The notes beneath the pieces are model-generated. The model searched no databases. It had not been told where the DNA came from and worked only from the letters and a program-made list of their open reading frames with translations. A stretch of DNA of 64,000 bases. Origin: Perognathus longimembris pacificus (Eukaryota > Chordata > Mammalia > Rodentia > Heteromyidae). Position numbers and translations under genes: made by a program. Positions 22,258 to 35,100 of the stretch are shown piece by piece. The DNA is taken from contig NC_063180.1 in NCBI RefSeq assembly GCF_023159225.1, positions 7,437,297 through 7,501,296 on the forward strand, written 5' to 3'. Each line of letters starts with the position of its first letter. Position 1 is the first letter of the stretch.

Positions 22258-22565
22258 AAGATGGTAATTCTCCCTTTGTCCACTAAGGGTACATCCCAAG
22301 ACCCCAGGGAGGCCTGAACTTCAGGTGGTAGGCAACCCCATACATAAATCTTCATGATGAGATCTAACCAATAAATTAGGTACAGGAAGAGATAAAAAAC
22401 AGAATACAATCAAACAATTACAGCAATATACAATAATAACATTTGTGAATGTAGCCCCACCCTCTCAGAGTTCACATGAATGTTAATATTTTCAGACTAA
22501 GTTGACTGTGGGTAACTGAAGCAAAGGAAGATGAGATGTGGATGGGTGACTGTTAGACCCCACAA
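22258..22565 (+). mobile_element. TcMar-Tigger-type MITE within the STEAP3 3' UTR
   Basis: The sequence opens with tctccctttgtccactaagg, runs through acatcccaagacccc and ataaattaggtacaggaagag, and ends near gactgtgggtaactgaagc. These landmarks follow, in order, a non-autonomous Tigger consensus as I remember it. It is antisense to the gene. Confidence 0.6.
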
Positions 22566-23606
22566 GGAGGAACATGGTGCTAGTAAGGTTTTCTGAGGGC
22601 TTGGAAGCAGTTTCTCTGCCTACAGGTAGCAGAGGACATTCGAAGGGGGTCCCTATTATTTTCCCACAGGCCCAAATGAATGACAGCAGCCCCTCAGCCA
22701 GTGGGGCAGGTCCAAGAGGGTCTAGCAATAGCATCACTCAGCCTGACATCTCTCCGCCCCCTGGGACCAGTCTGTCAGGGGTGTACTGAAGGCCTTCTGG
22801 GGAGATGGCCAAATTAATGGTGGAAAAGGCGAGAAGGCACAGTGGTTTAAAGAACGGTCACTACCAACTTAATGGAGAGAAAGCAATTATACTTGTTCTG
22901 AGATGGGATTCATTAGTGGCTGCAGCTCAGAGGTGACTTCACAATGACTTCACACCCTCGCAAGAGGATCAATTTACAGGCGCTGTGGTAACTCCACACT
23001 TTAAGGGGGGAATAAAAAAACAAAACACCTCAGCTCAGTGAGGATCAAGTGGAGCTGCTTCAGTCCCCAGCCCACCCTATAGGACAGAGAACTGACTTTT
23101 CATGGCTCCACACTGGTTGGAGCCATCCCCAGCCGGGGCTCCAGGGTGAGCCTGCCACTTCTGCTGCCAAAGGCTGCATCTGCTCAGCTCTCAGGTATTG
23201 CCAGAGGTGTGGAAGGTCCAGCCACTTTAGAGTCCCAGCTCTGTACTATTTGGGAGGGGGGGTGGTAGTAAGGGACAAGCTTCTCCTGGACAAATCTGTG
23301 TGTACTTCTGAAATCTAGGAGAGCATTGTCTGCTCTTTAAACATCTGGCACTTGCTTCTCATTCTACAAGTTGAAAGCTCAGGGCCTCAACTTTTTAGCT
23401 AGGGGAGTATAATCACAAATCCTGTTTTACATATAATATATATATGAAATATATGTACATATATATCACATGCATGAGTGTGTCAGTCTGAATACTGCAT
23501 AATGACCCTCCCAGGCATTCCAAACTTAAATTGCAATTATTCTGCTTTGGATCATTCTGGGCTCCCCTGACCATCGGGCCTGGTACGTGGTGCAGGCCCA
23601 GGCACC

Positions 23607-23888
23607 TCACACGTGGCTCGTTTTCTCTAGCAGCATGGGGTCTGTGGGCAGCATGAACTTGCCAGCGCCATCCCTCTCCCAGCCTCTCCGGATCTTGACG
23701 AGTCTGCGGCTGAAGCAGGGCAGGAGGAACAGGCCCTTGGCTAGGATGACCACACAGGGCACCAGCAGCGTGAGCGTGAAGGTGGGTGGCAGGTAGAACT
23801 TGTAGCGGCTCTCCTCGAAGGCACGGGTCCAGCCATAGGTGAGCGTGTGCAATGTGCTCAGCACCAGGGCCACAAAGCCCAGCGTGGA
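23607..23888 (-). CDS. STEAP3: STEAP3 terminal coding exon: residues 396-488 and stop
   Basis: The acceptor tttctccctcag precedes TCCACGCTGGGC (STLG). The exon codes helices 5 and 6 with heme ligand H409, the loop [21 protein letters not shown], the positively charged tail [14 protein letters not shown], and the C-terminal EKTSHV followed by TGA. The C-terminal tail ([21 protein letters not shown]) is the most diverged part relative to human, while EKTSHV is kept. The exon continues into the 3' UTR without a further intron that I can see. Confidence 0.96.
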   Translation of the reverse strand, partial: STLGFVALVLSTLHTLTYGWTRAFEESRYKFYLPPTFTLTLLVPCVVILAKGLFLLPCFSRRLVKIRRGWERDGAGKFMLPTDPMLLEKTSHV

Positions 23889-24640
23889 CTGAGGGAGAAA
23901 ACAGAGCTGGAGTGAGAGCCGGCCATGACTGTGATTTGATTCCCTCACAGAGAGTAATGAATGTGGCTTGGGAACTCTTGGCTGTGGGTTTGAATTCCAG
24001 CATTATTGTTCCTATATGCAAGAATATCTCAAGCAGAAATGGGAATAACACTTCTATGCACAAGGTGTACAAGGTGATTCAGGAAGATCCCATAACATGA
24101 AGCTCCTCCCTCCATTTGTATCTCTGGGGGCTACCAAAGATTTAGAATTGCTGTCTAAGAACTTTGAAAACATTCTACCAATTTTGTGCATATTTCAATG
24201 CATATTACAGTGACAAGCATCTGCCTGTATGTCAAAATCAGAATTTCACAGTAGTTGGCCTAAGATGAGCCTGGACATATACTCTGAAGACTGAGATGTG
24301 AGGAGCATGCTTCCAAGCCTGCCAAGGCAGAAAATCTGAGACTCTTATCTCCAAATAACCAACAAAAACCCAGAAGTGGAAGTGTGACTCAAGTGGTAGA
24401 GCAAAAAAAGCTAAGGGAAAAAGCCTGGTGTTGGTGGCTGTAATCCTAGCTCCTCTGAGGTTGAGACCTAACGGTCCTGGCTTGAAGTCAGTCCAGGCAG
24501 GAATGAATGTCCATATGACTCTTAACTCCAATTAACTACCAAAAAGCTGGAAGTGGAGCCGTGGATCAAGTGGTACAACACAGACTGAGTAAAAAAGCTG
24601 AGGGACAGTGTCCAGGCCAAGTTCAAGCTTCAATATTGAC

Positions 24641-24700
<60 letters not shown>

Positions 24701-27048
24701 TATTAAGTGGCCCTAAAGAGAAACAAAAAGTAAATAATTTACAGGTGGCAAAAGTGAACATGGCACCAGTGGCTCTGGTCTGGGCAAGCTGGCACCCGGC
24801 AGAAAGCACCAGTGCAGAGGCTCTGAGGGTACAGGTCCCCCTCCTCTTGCCCATTGCTGCGCTAGGAGCATCCCAGGCAGAAATGTGCCAGGCCTGCCTC
24901 CCACCAGAAGGGGAAGAGTGATGGGGTGGGCAATGGGGCCATTAGAGCTCCCGATAGAAACCGTCTGGGTCTGTATTTTCATCATTGCCCTGAACACAAC
25001 TTTGTGTAGGAGCTGGATGTGAGAATGTTCCATAAACACCATTCCCAATAACTACAGGGGAACTCATGGATCACCATGGGAAGATGTAGATTATTGGGGA
25101 CGATGGGGAGGAGGAAGGCATGCTGGTTTGGGCTGGCTTTGATCCACTTAGCATCCGTGAGGAACAGGAGATTCTAAAAGTCAACTTGAGCAAGTTCAGG
25201 CAGGGGTGAGGGCTCTGTGCATTGGGCTGGGTGGGGTAGGGAGGAGAGGCTGTGCCAGTTGTAGCTAAATTCTATGACCCCTAGATCTAGATCACAGGCT
25301 GGAAAGTCCTATATTTATCACATAGGAATGAAAATAACAGAGACTAAGTGAAGATCACTATGCATTTTCCCCAAGGAAAGACTGCAAGGATTTAATTTAA
25401 ATAGGGTGAGATGGCGTGTTTTCATATAGATTTTTCTCAAACTTTCCCAAAGAGCTTCAGTGAGGATTTCTAGATTTCCTCCCAACCCTTTGTCAGCATC
25501 AATCCAGCAGCCCAGATTGGGGGGGGGTGCAGTCTTACACACTCAAGTGGGGCTAGAGGGGTGACAACACAGCTCAGCGGTAGAGCACTTGCCTACCATG
25601 TGCAAGGCCCTGTGTTCAATCTCACATTGCAAAATAAATACAAATGAATAATTGACTGAATAAATGAAATAGATTCTTCACTGGGCCTTGTTTTAACTAC
25701 TTCCTGGGGAAAAAGATGGCATACTTGCACCCATTCATAAATAATACCAGGAGACTGAGCTCCAATTTTTAAAAGAATACTGCCCAGAATAATTGCTTGC
25801 AATTCACTCATGATGCACAGTATCATTTTGTGAACAACTTCCTAGGTTCCTTTTACCCAAATAAAACAAAATCCTTCCTTGCCCTCTCTGGTTCTTTTTG
25901 GCCTTGTGTCCATGCGAGGATCTAATCTCAGGTGAATGTCTGGACTCAATGACAGCAATTGAGATGCCATGGTTGGCTTTGTTCTCTGATCTACAATTAA
26001 GTCATATATCACTTAATGCCATCAACCCCTCCCTCAAATGGAGGCTTCCTTGACTATAAGTCACTGAAAACCAAATCCTTGTCACTCCTAGAAGTATCTA
26101 TCAAAAACTGAAAATCTGAAACTTCCGGTTCACACTAACTTTTTTTCTAAAATTCTGATCACTGAGGTTAAACAAATCTACAGCACTAACCAGGAGACTA
26201 AATGTTCAATGACCTGTCAATCACCAGGCTATTCTCCAATCAGGTCCCCAGTGTCAGCAGGTGGCTCCCCCTCCCTCCTATTCATGGGGTTACAGGAATT
26301 GTCAAGGCTAGGAAGTGTCATTTACCCCACACCACTGACCAGTCTTTTTTGCAGGCCTGAATTATGTTAAAATCACCTGGGGAGCAGGGAAATGTTTGTA
26401 CTCTAAGCTCTACCCCTGAAATTCAGATTAAACTGGTTTGAGGTGGGTCTCAGGCATCTGTTGTTTTTCAAAGATCAGCAGATGATGCTACTGCATAGCC
26501 AAGACTAAGCCACTAATTTTGGAAGCTCTCAACACCCACATCCTTCTAGCTTGAGGTTGAAGAGCGCATGCTGGCCTGGTGCCCAGGTTGTTTGAAAAGG
26601 CCCTGAACACATCTGTTCTTCAACAAAGATCCACTGAAGCCATTAAGTGCCCACCTGCTATGCTGTGGTTTTCCCAGATGAGAACCAGTAAGGAGAACCC
26701 ATGAAGGTCTAGAATAGTGGTCCCATTGAGGCTCAGCATCTCCAAAGGATGGCAGGCCTTATAGTTCTAATGCTCCCTGATGAAGAGAGTGAGGGACAGG
26801 CCCTGCTCTGGGACACAGATGCTGTCCTGCTGTGCTGCCCTGGAGCCCCTGGTGGCAGTTGGTGCCCCAGCTTACACACCCTCATTCCTGGGCCATCCAA
26901 ATCCCTCAGTGCAGATGGACAGAGGAAGTCCTAGCCTCAGGCTAATGCTTCTTAGGAAGGGCTGACAGCCAAAGGCCAGCCAATAACAAGAGACCTCTTA
27001 ACTCTGCAATCTAAATGGGAAGCCTGGATGAGTCCAGCCAGTTTTCCT

Positions 27049-27084
<36 letters not shown>

Positions 27085-29092
27085 GAACAATTTAAGAATC
27101 TCAGAATGGCTAAAGGAAACAAGAAGAGCAGGGATTGTCATGGGGGCAATTAATAACCCTCCCAACCCCCCAAAGCTAAGACCATTTTTATTATACAATG
27201 GCTTGTTAGCAAAAAAGACACAGCCAGGTCATGGGTGGCTGTTGTTGGTATTCAATAACTGTGGTGTGAAGGGGCTTTGGCAATCTCTCACCAGGCTGGG
27301 GTCAGGCTGGTCTGTCATTATTCCAAGCAAGTGGCTGTAGAGAGTAAAGTCAGAGGAAGCTCTTTTTGTTTGAAAAGGCCCTAATTTTTCTGTAGAAGTG
27401 AACTTTGTCATCTGGGAACTTTGCAATCTAATGTTTTACTGGCTGAATTGGGAGTGAAGGAAAGAAAAAGGAACTGTTAGGTAGGCATAAAAATTGGTGG
27501 CTATAACACGTGGCAGATAACATGTGTCCAGTCATGGAGCTTCTTGTTCCTATAGTGCCTCAGGCTCCTGCTCAAATGCTTCTTCTTCGTACAATGCATT
27601 GAGTTCCTGCTCCAACTTCTTTTCCCCATAGTGCCCCATGCCTGCTCATGCCTGGAAAAAGCTGAGGTGGCACATGTACAGGCCATCAAGCAATGAGCCT
27701 GAAGCCCGGGAGAGGAGATGGGGAGGGGCCTCACACTGTCATAATTCCCTTCATTGGATTCTTCTTTGAGGCCCCCTCTCTGAATTGAGAGCCTTGCTGC
27801 TTTCCTTTCATAGCTTTCTTTTCACATTCAAATAAATTTACTCTGTTTAACTGAAACACTTTCCTGCCTCTCGGTTCTTTAATGAAAGAAGGAAACAAAT
27901 CCATACTCCTGGATGGCATCGGGAGCATGTAGCACAGAAATCGAACTAAAGTACCCAAAGAAACACAAACCCAAATTTCAAACTTGAAGAGCTCCCCAAA
28001 AGCCGAAGGCTGGATGTAAGCAGGGTCATCTCTCTGAGGAATCAACACAGTGCTCCAATGGCTCCCCGCTGGATTAATAAACAAAGCACCTGCAGATGCA
28101 GCCAGCCCAGGAGCCACCTCTGTTTCCTAAGCGTGGGCTATGTGGTTGTGGTGGCAAGCAGGGACTTACCTTCCCTCAAAAAATCTCCTTGGTGCTCAGG
28201 GGTGCGCGAGGCCAGCATATCACATACAGCCAGCTCACATCCTTGAGATAGATGACAGTGAGTGGATGCAGCAGCAGGTGGGAACAGAAGTTTCTAGAGG
28301 CTGACCTGGTCTGCTGTGGCAGGACTGATGAGGGCTCTGGGACTGAATTTATATCTGCAGCTCCTCCTCCTGTGCTCCCACGACAGGAGGGTACCAGCAG
28401 TGCAGCAGTGCTCCTATGGACCACCCTGACTTCTAAAACCATCTGAGTTAGTGTATATTGGTACCAAATCTTTGGCTCTAATTTTTTTTTTCTTGGTGCA
28501 AGTCCTGGGGCTTGAACTCAGGGCTGGGCACTGTTCCTGAGCTTTTTTGCTCAAGGTTAGCATTCTACCACTTGAGCCACATCTCCACTTCTGACTTTTT
28601 GGTGGTTAATTGGAGATAAGAATCTCACAGACTCTTCTTCTTCTTCTTCTTCTTCTTCTTCTTCTTCTTCTTCTTCTTCTTCTTCTTCTTCTTCTTCTTC
28701 TTCTTCTTCTTCTTCTTTTTTTCCAGTCCTGGGGCTTGGACTCAGCGCCTGAGCACTGTCCCTGGCTTCTTTTTGCTCATGGCTAGCACTCTGCCACTTG
28801 AGCCACAGTGCCACTTCTGGCCATTTTCTGTATATGTGGTGCTGGGGAATTGAACCCAGGGCCTCATGAATACGAGGCAGGCACTCTAGCCACTAGGCCA
28901 TATCCCCAGCCCCCAGACTTTTTTTCTTGGACTGGCTACCACCCACGGGTCTTAGATCTGGGCCTTTGGAGTAGCTGGGATTATAGGCCTGATCCATCAG
29001 CGTCTGGCCTTTTTGGATGGCAGCTCACAGTTAGAAATGTATGTTACACTATACATTGCAAGTGTCCAGTAGATAACAGGTATGCCACACAG

Positions 29093-29128
<36 letters not shown>

Positions 29129-32100
29129 CCAGATCAATAAAAGGGAACATAGCTACCTTTGTACCATCTAACGCATTCTGGTGGTTTCTTTGCTATCTTA
29201 TTTTATTTCTTTAAAAAAATATATTGGGTATAAGCCACCATGCAAATGAACACTGTAGTTTGTAAACTCTGACAAGGAGCACTCTGATGCTTGGGGTCGG
29301 AGTGTCTTGGCTTCTCTTTCTATCTTCTACTCATTTCAGACTTGGATGGTTGGGAGCCAGGTTCAGTGACCTGCAACTACAGTCCTAGCTACTCAGGAAG
29401 TGGAAGCAAGAGAATCACTGAGACCTAGGGGTCTGAAAGCAGCCTAGGCAACCTAAGACTCTACCTCAAAAACAACAACAACAACAACAACAAAGAAAAC
29501 AAAACAACAACAAAACAAAGAAAACAAAATATGTGGTTAGAAACAAAAAGTGTGATTGGTAGCTAAGTCAGGGATAGTAGAAATATGACCAGCTTACTCC
29601 AAGAATAGAAAAACATGTTTTTTCTATTTTTATTATCCATAATTCCTCACTGTTGTTCACAAAAATGCCTGTAGGAGGAAAGTGATGGAGGGCAAATCTG
29701 ATCAAAGTGCATTGTATGCATGGATGGACAAAATGAAATCCCCTTACAAACTAATTGATGCTAATTTTTAAAAATGTGGATAAGAATAATTCTCAAAAAG
29801 TCCTGGTAGAACATTCAGTCCATTTTTCAGTTGTGCAAACTGAGGCATGGGTTGGACACAATCTGCCCATGGTTATGGAGCAGGGACAAGGGGAGACAGA
29901 GCCAATGCTGGGCTTCCAGGATTGGCGGAGCCTCCTGTCTACTGGCACTGCTGGGAGATAGAGCCGAAGCATATGCAGATGGAATGTAGGTATTTAATTA
30001 TTTCCCCAAATAAAATTGTGCCTTTCTACCTGCCCAGCTCCCTCCCTGGCTTCTGCAGGGGCAGAAGGACTTTTATATTTTTATCTCTACTCTTCAATAT
30101 GTAAAGCTGAGTGTAGCTTCTGGGGTCCTGGGCAGCTTTCGCTAACAAAATCAAATCCACAGGCTTTCCCCAGCAGCTAGAACTAGGGCTTGTAATCTGT
30201 GTCTGCTTAAGGGAGTGACTTTCTGCTGAGAGGAGCAGCTGCAGGCTGTTTTAATTGTGGACAAACCATGCACCCTGAATACTCCAGGCAGGAACTAGAA
30301 AACCCTAGATTTGGGTGTGCGAAACATGGGGATTAGTGGCAGAGCAATAAAATTCCTTTCCCCCACCTCCTTAGGTCTGAGTGGCAGGCCTGAGCCCTCC
30401 TCCAGGGAATTCCGAGATGAGCAGAGCCCTAGAGATTCACAGGCACATTTTAAAAACAACCACAACTGTTTAGTTCTAAGGTACAGCTAAGGGTCCCCAG
30501 TCACAAATCATTAATTTAGGTTACATAAGAGCAGTACACAGTCGCTGTCCCTCTGGGCCTTCACTGCAGAGAAGATAGTCGACAGATTCTGGGTGACAGT
30601 GGGAGTGGATATGAGGGCTGTTCTGGCTGTTTGGAGTCCTGATACAATCAGGCAGGAGCCAGCATTAGTCAGCCCCATCCATGGGAAGAGAGATGTTACC
30701 CCACCAATTACAAGATGGAGAACAGCATGAGAGAAAGTATAAGAAATGTCCTGGTTGTTATCAGTTGTCTCCATTATCACAGAAACAAGGCTCAAGGCCT
30801 CCCACAACGGCAGGCCTACAGAAGTGCTTAGTACATGCTAACTGCTTGAACAACTGATCTTTTACCAGTGTTTTCTGCAGTGGTGGTGGCTGGTAGCTGA
30901 GGGATGGATGCTGAAGCTCAAAGAAGCCTGGCTAAGAGGAGTCTGTGTGCTGTACAGGGATTTAAACGCAAGGTCTGGGTGCTGTACCTTAGCATTGTAC
31001 CTCAAGGTTAGCTTTCTACCACTTGAGCCACAGTTGCACTTCTTGCTTTTTGCTGGTTTAATTGAAGATTAGAGCCTCATGGACTTTTTTTTTTTTTTTT
31101 TTGGCCAGTCCTGGGCCTTGGACTCAGGGCCTGAGCACCATGCCTGGCTTCTTCCGGCTCAAGGCTAGCACTCTGCCACCTGAGCCACAGCGCCCCTTCT
31201 GGCCGTTTTCTATATATGTGGCGCTGGGGAATCGAACCGAGAGCTTCATGTGTAGGAGGCAAGCACTCTTGCCACTAGACCATATTCCCAGCCCCTCATA
31301 GACTTTTTTGCCTGGGATGACTTTGAACTGTGATCCTCAGATCTCAGCCTCCTGAGTAGCTAGGATTACAGGCCTTGCTTATGTTTCTTGAATCTGTGAT
31401 GTACCAAGATTGTTTTGGGGGGAAGAAAATCTTTCCCCTAAGTTATTTGATGGCAGACTTCCTTCCTTCCTTCCTTCCTTCCTTCCTTCCTTCCTTCCTT
31501 CCTTCCTTCCTTCCTTCTTTCCTTCCATCTTTCCTTCCTTCCTTCTTTCCTTCCTTCCTTCCTTCCCTCCTTCCTTCCCTCCCTCCCTCCTTCCCTCTCT
31601 CCCTCTTTCCCTTCCTCCCTTCTTCCCTCCCTCCCTCCTTCCTTTTTAATTTTTTTTTTAGTTCTGGGGATGGGCTTTATACATGGGAGGCAAACACTCT
31701 ACCATTGAGCTATATCTCAGTCCCCAGAACTCTTCTTCTTCCAACTTTTCCTAGCAATGAAATTCTTTGGGAAACATTCATCTCTTACAAAGGGCTCCCT
31801 CCCAGATACTCTGCAGGAGCAGCAGAGCCAGTGGCATTGAGGGTGAAGCGGGTAGGGCTTCCATCCACTTCTACAAGATGTGCAAGGCCTGCTCAGCAGG
31901 AAGATGTGCTCAAAGGCTCAAGGACTGTAATGATCAGACGTGCTTGACCTGAGACCCCCTCTTCTGGCCTTGTCACAGCCCTTGTCTAGCTTCCTGGGAT
32001 TTGGAGAGATCGGGAAGCTGAGCTTGAAGCGGGCAGTCCTATATCCGAAGATGAGGAGGCCCTCAGGGCAAGAGGGCCCTGGTACCCTGGTACTGGGTGA

Positions 32101-35100
32101 CCCTGCTGTGCCTGTGATCCATGCTCAGGTAGGTTTTGGAGAGAAAAGCTCAATTCCGGACAGGAGGGCCCCAACTGTGATGTGGCCGGCTCTCAGGGGG
32201 ACCTGCTTTACCTGCACGAAGCTGAACTCCCTCCAGTTCAGTGAGTTTGCGATGGATGGCAGTGAGGTGACAGCCAGCAGCGACAGTGTACCCAGGGCCA
32301 GCACTCCTAATGACAGGTAAATCTCCATTCGCCAGACCTCCTCCTCTACCCACAGGTGGCTCTTGTTGGCCAAAACCTAATGCAGATGCAAGAAAAACCA
32401 TGACCACCATGGCAGATGCCAGTGTCCTTGGAGATGAGGGAGCCAGACTTGAAGGACAGGAGAGAGACAGCCACAGCTCCATGCATACCCCACAGATACC
32501 TGATCACTCCCAGCTATTAACCCATTTTACAGATGAGCGAGATGAGGCACATAGATCACTTTCCCAAGGCTCTGTGAGGCTCTCATACATCTGCCTGGGG
32601 GACCAGCCAATTAGAAGGGTCTCATCAGTCAAGAGCAAGGGGTCAGAGAGGTTGACAGTACAGACTTTCCACTGAGGACTGTACAAAATTTGCTAGTCCC
32701 GAAATCACAGTACAGCAGAGAGGCCCAGATCCAGCTCTGAAACCCTAAGCCACGTGTGCTCGCACACCTTTGCAGGCTGCCTCTCCTCCCACCTTGCCTC
32801 ACCTTCCAACCCCTTGTTTTTCTGGTCCTTCAACTGCCTTCTCTCTCTGTCTTTCTGTCTTTGTCTGTTTCTCCACACAGATATACACAGGCACTGATCT
32901 TTCCACATCTATCTAAAGCTCTCAAACCCCATTTCTCCACCCAGTCCACTCATCCACTTCTGTCTGTAGAATATAGGTTGGGCTTGACAGCTACCAGGAA
33001 CAGAGACTGGTGTCTTTTCTTCAAGCACTGGAGAATACTTACTATGTGCTGGATCCTGAGTAGCAAAGCACAGTGCCTGCTCTCAGCAGCTCTGAGGTAC
33101 CTACTAACTCTAGGGACCCTCTGCAAGCCTAGAGATCACCCCACCTCCTCCTGGAGTGGGTCTGAGCTGAGCCCCTCTTTGCCAGCCTCTGCTCACACCC
33201 ACTGGAGGAATGCCAGCATATCGAGGTCATTCCATTTTCCCACTCACCAGCTGGGTTCCTGGTAGTCAGGTTGTTCTCAGAAGCACCCTGAAATGCTAGC
33301 GCATTAATTCTACCAGACAACAAGTGACGATTCTTCCATGAGAAGATGGCCTATGCGTGAGCCGGCTGCCTCTCAAAACAGAAAGACTCAGACAGGTTTT
33401 TTTGAGACACTGCTTCAGCAGAAAAAATAAAATAATATAAGCCCCGTTACCAGAAAAAATTATTAAAAATGAATCCAGGGGCTGAGCAGAAGTGGCTGAA
33501 AAATCTCACATGAGAAAGTTTAAAGAAACCCCCAAAATGCCACTCACTAGGTTCTCTGCCTGTGGTTTGGGGAAAATGGTGGTCTTTGTAGTGTTTGAGG
33601 GCAGGTGGGCGCCCACTGGTATCTGGAAGCGTCAGGAGTCTGGCGACCCCACTTCTTGTCCTGACCACTACCACGAAGGACCACGGGAAACTGTTTTCTG
33701 CTCGAGACATCTGCATATGGCCACATCTAAGACATGGCAGAAATGGCTACAATGGTATTAGCTTGAAAGGTGTGACTGGTACAGCCCAGGTCCTCTCCAC
33801 AGCTGGGCCCAGAGGAGGCCGACTCACTGGTGATAGTGTCAGTCTGTCATCTCCCCTGTTTGTCTGCAAACCCACTTTATTACTCTTTATTCACTCTGCT
33901 TTTTGATAGGCCCAGGCAGTTGTCACGAGTCAGGGTTTATAAATCTTCACACAGTACTGCAGGGACTTGCAACATACCTCATTTGTTCCTGATACGTACA
34001 CCTCAGTGAGGTGGGGGGAGGGGGGGTGGGGAAAGAGGGAGAGTGATGGTAGGGAAGCTGCCTGGGGATCTGCATCATGGCTACTTTTAACAGCCTGTGT
34101 GACTCTATGACATCTCACAGTTCACAGGTGCTAGCCAGTGCTGTCCATGGCTAGTTGCTCTCCAACCCTGTGGAAAGCTTCCACGCATACAGCTGACCAA
34201 AGGGTGGCGCACACAGGAATTTTAGTGCTTCAGCCACCTGGAGAATGCCCAGCAGGGTGCTGTCAGACAGGGATGGATGCAGGACTGCCTGTCCCTTCAG
34301 GTGCTAGATTAGATGTGACAGGACTCAGGGGTAGGAGGACATTGAGATGACACTGTTACTCCTCTCCAAGTCTTTTTAGTGGGCACTGGTAGAGCAGAGC
34401 ATAGTATCTACTACCTCTCAAACCCAAGTAACCAATTTCACAATCAGTCATTCAGTGAATAGGGTTAAGAAGGGCAGACCTTCTTTGTTGAAAGAGCTAG
34501 AGGATGAGGTTATGTGTAAGAAAAATGAGGGAAGGGCTGGAATTGTGGCTTAGTGGTACAGTGCTTGCCTAGCATGCATGAAGCCCTGGGTTCAATTCCT
34601 TAGTACCACATAAACAGAAAAAGCCAGAGGTGGTGCTGTGACTCAAGTGGTAGAGTGCTAGCCTTGAGCAAAAGGAAGCCAGGGACAGTGCTCAGGCCCT
34701 GAGTTCAAGCCCCAGGACTGGCAAAAAAAAAAGAAAAGAAAAATAAAAGTAAAGAAGAAAAGAGAAAAACGAGGGAAGTTTCTGCAAGATACAGCAGATG
34801 ACAAGTGGGAATGGAGAAGGAGGACAGGCTAGGAGATCTTAACAGGTGAGGAGGCAGGGCAGGGAGTACACTGCACTGTGAGGAGCCAGTCATTATCTCA
34901 AGGTCAGAGGGGTCACGGGATGCTTCTCAGCAGTGCTGTGATGTGGTCAGAGGAGGTTTGGAATGATCTGAGAGGCACATGCAGATTAGCTTTGGGAAGA
35001 GGGGTTTAGAGAAAAAAGTATGCTCAGTATATTGTCTTTCATTTTGATTTCTGATTTTGATCTGGAAATGCATCTCTGGGGAGCTGCACTAGCAAATCAG

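Larger units (their letters stand above)
21165..23606 (-). other. STEAP3: STEAP3 3' UTR (probable extent)
   Basis: This is sequence downstream of the stop with no competing gene. Two minus-strand AATAAA hexamers occur, at 21903-21898 and 21190-21185. The distal one gives a UTR of about 2.4 kb, close to the 3' UTR length I recall for human STEAP3. The stop-proximal part holds an AT-rich patch (about 23430-23470), and the middle holds a Tigger-like MITE. The boundary is inferred; transcripts would settle it. Confidence 0.55.
28484..29005 (-). repeat. 7SL-head/Geo SINE split by a nested SINE
   Basis: Part one is 28484-28632 (gtcctggggcttgaactcag to aatctcacagac). Part two is 28913-29005 (cagactttttttcttgg to gcctgatccatcagcg). 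An IDL-Geo copy and its expanded tail sit between. Confidence 0.82.

Noticed and set aside
23413..24072. 219-codon minus frame overlapping the last exon
   Set aside because: It is a shifted-frame shadow of STEAP3 exon 5; the true frame ends at TGA 23609-23607.
31375..31947. 190-codon open frame rich in LPSF repeats
   Set aside because: It is the translation of a (TTCC)n tract at a SINE tail, not a gene.
32756..33265. 169-codon plus frame in intron 3
   Set aside because: Antisense to the gene, low-complexity start, no family signature.
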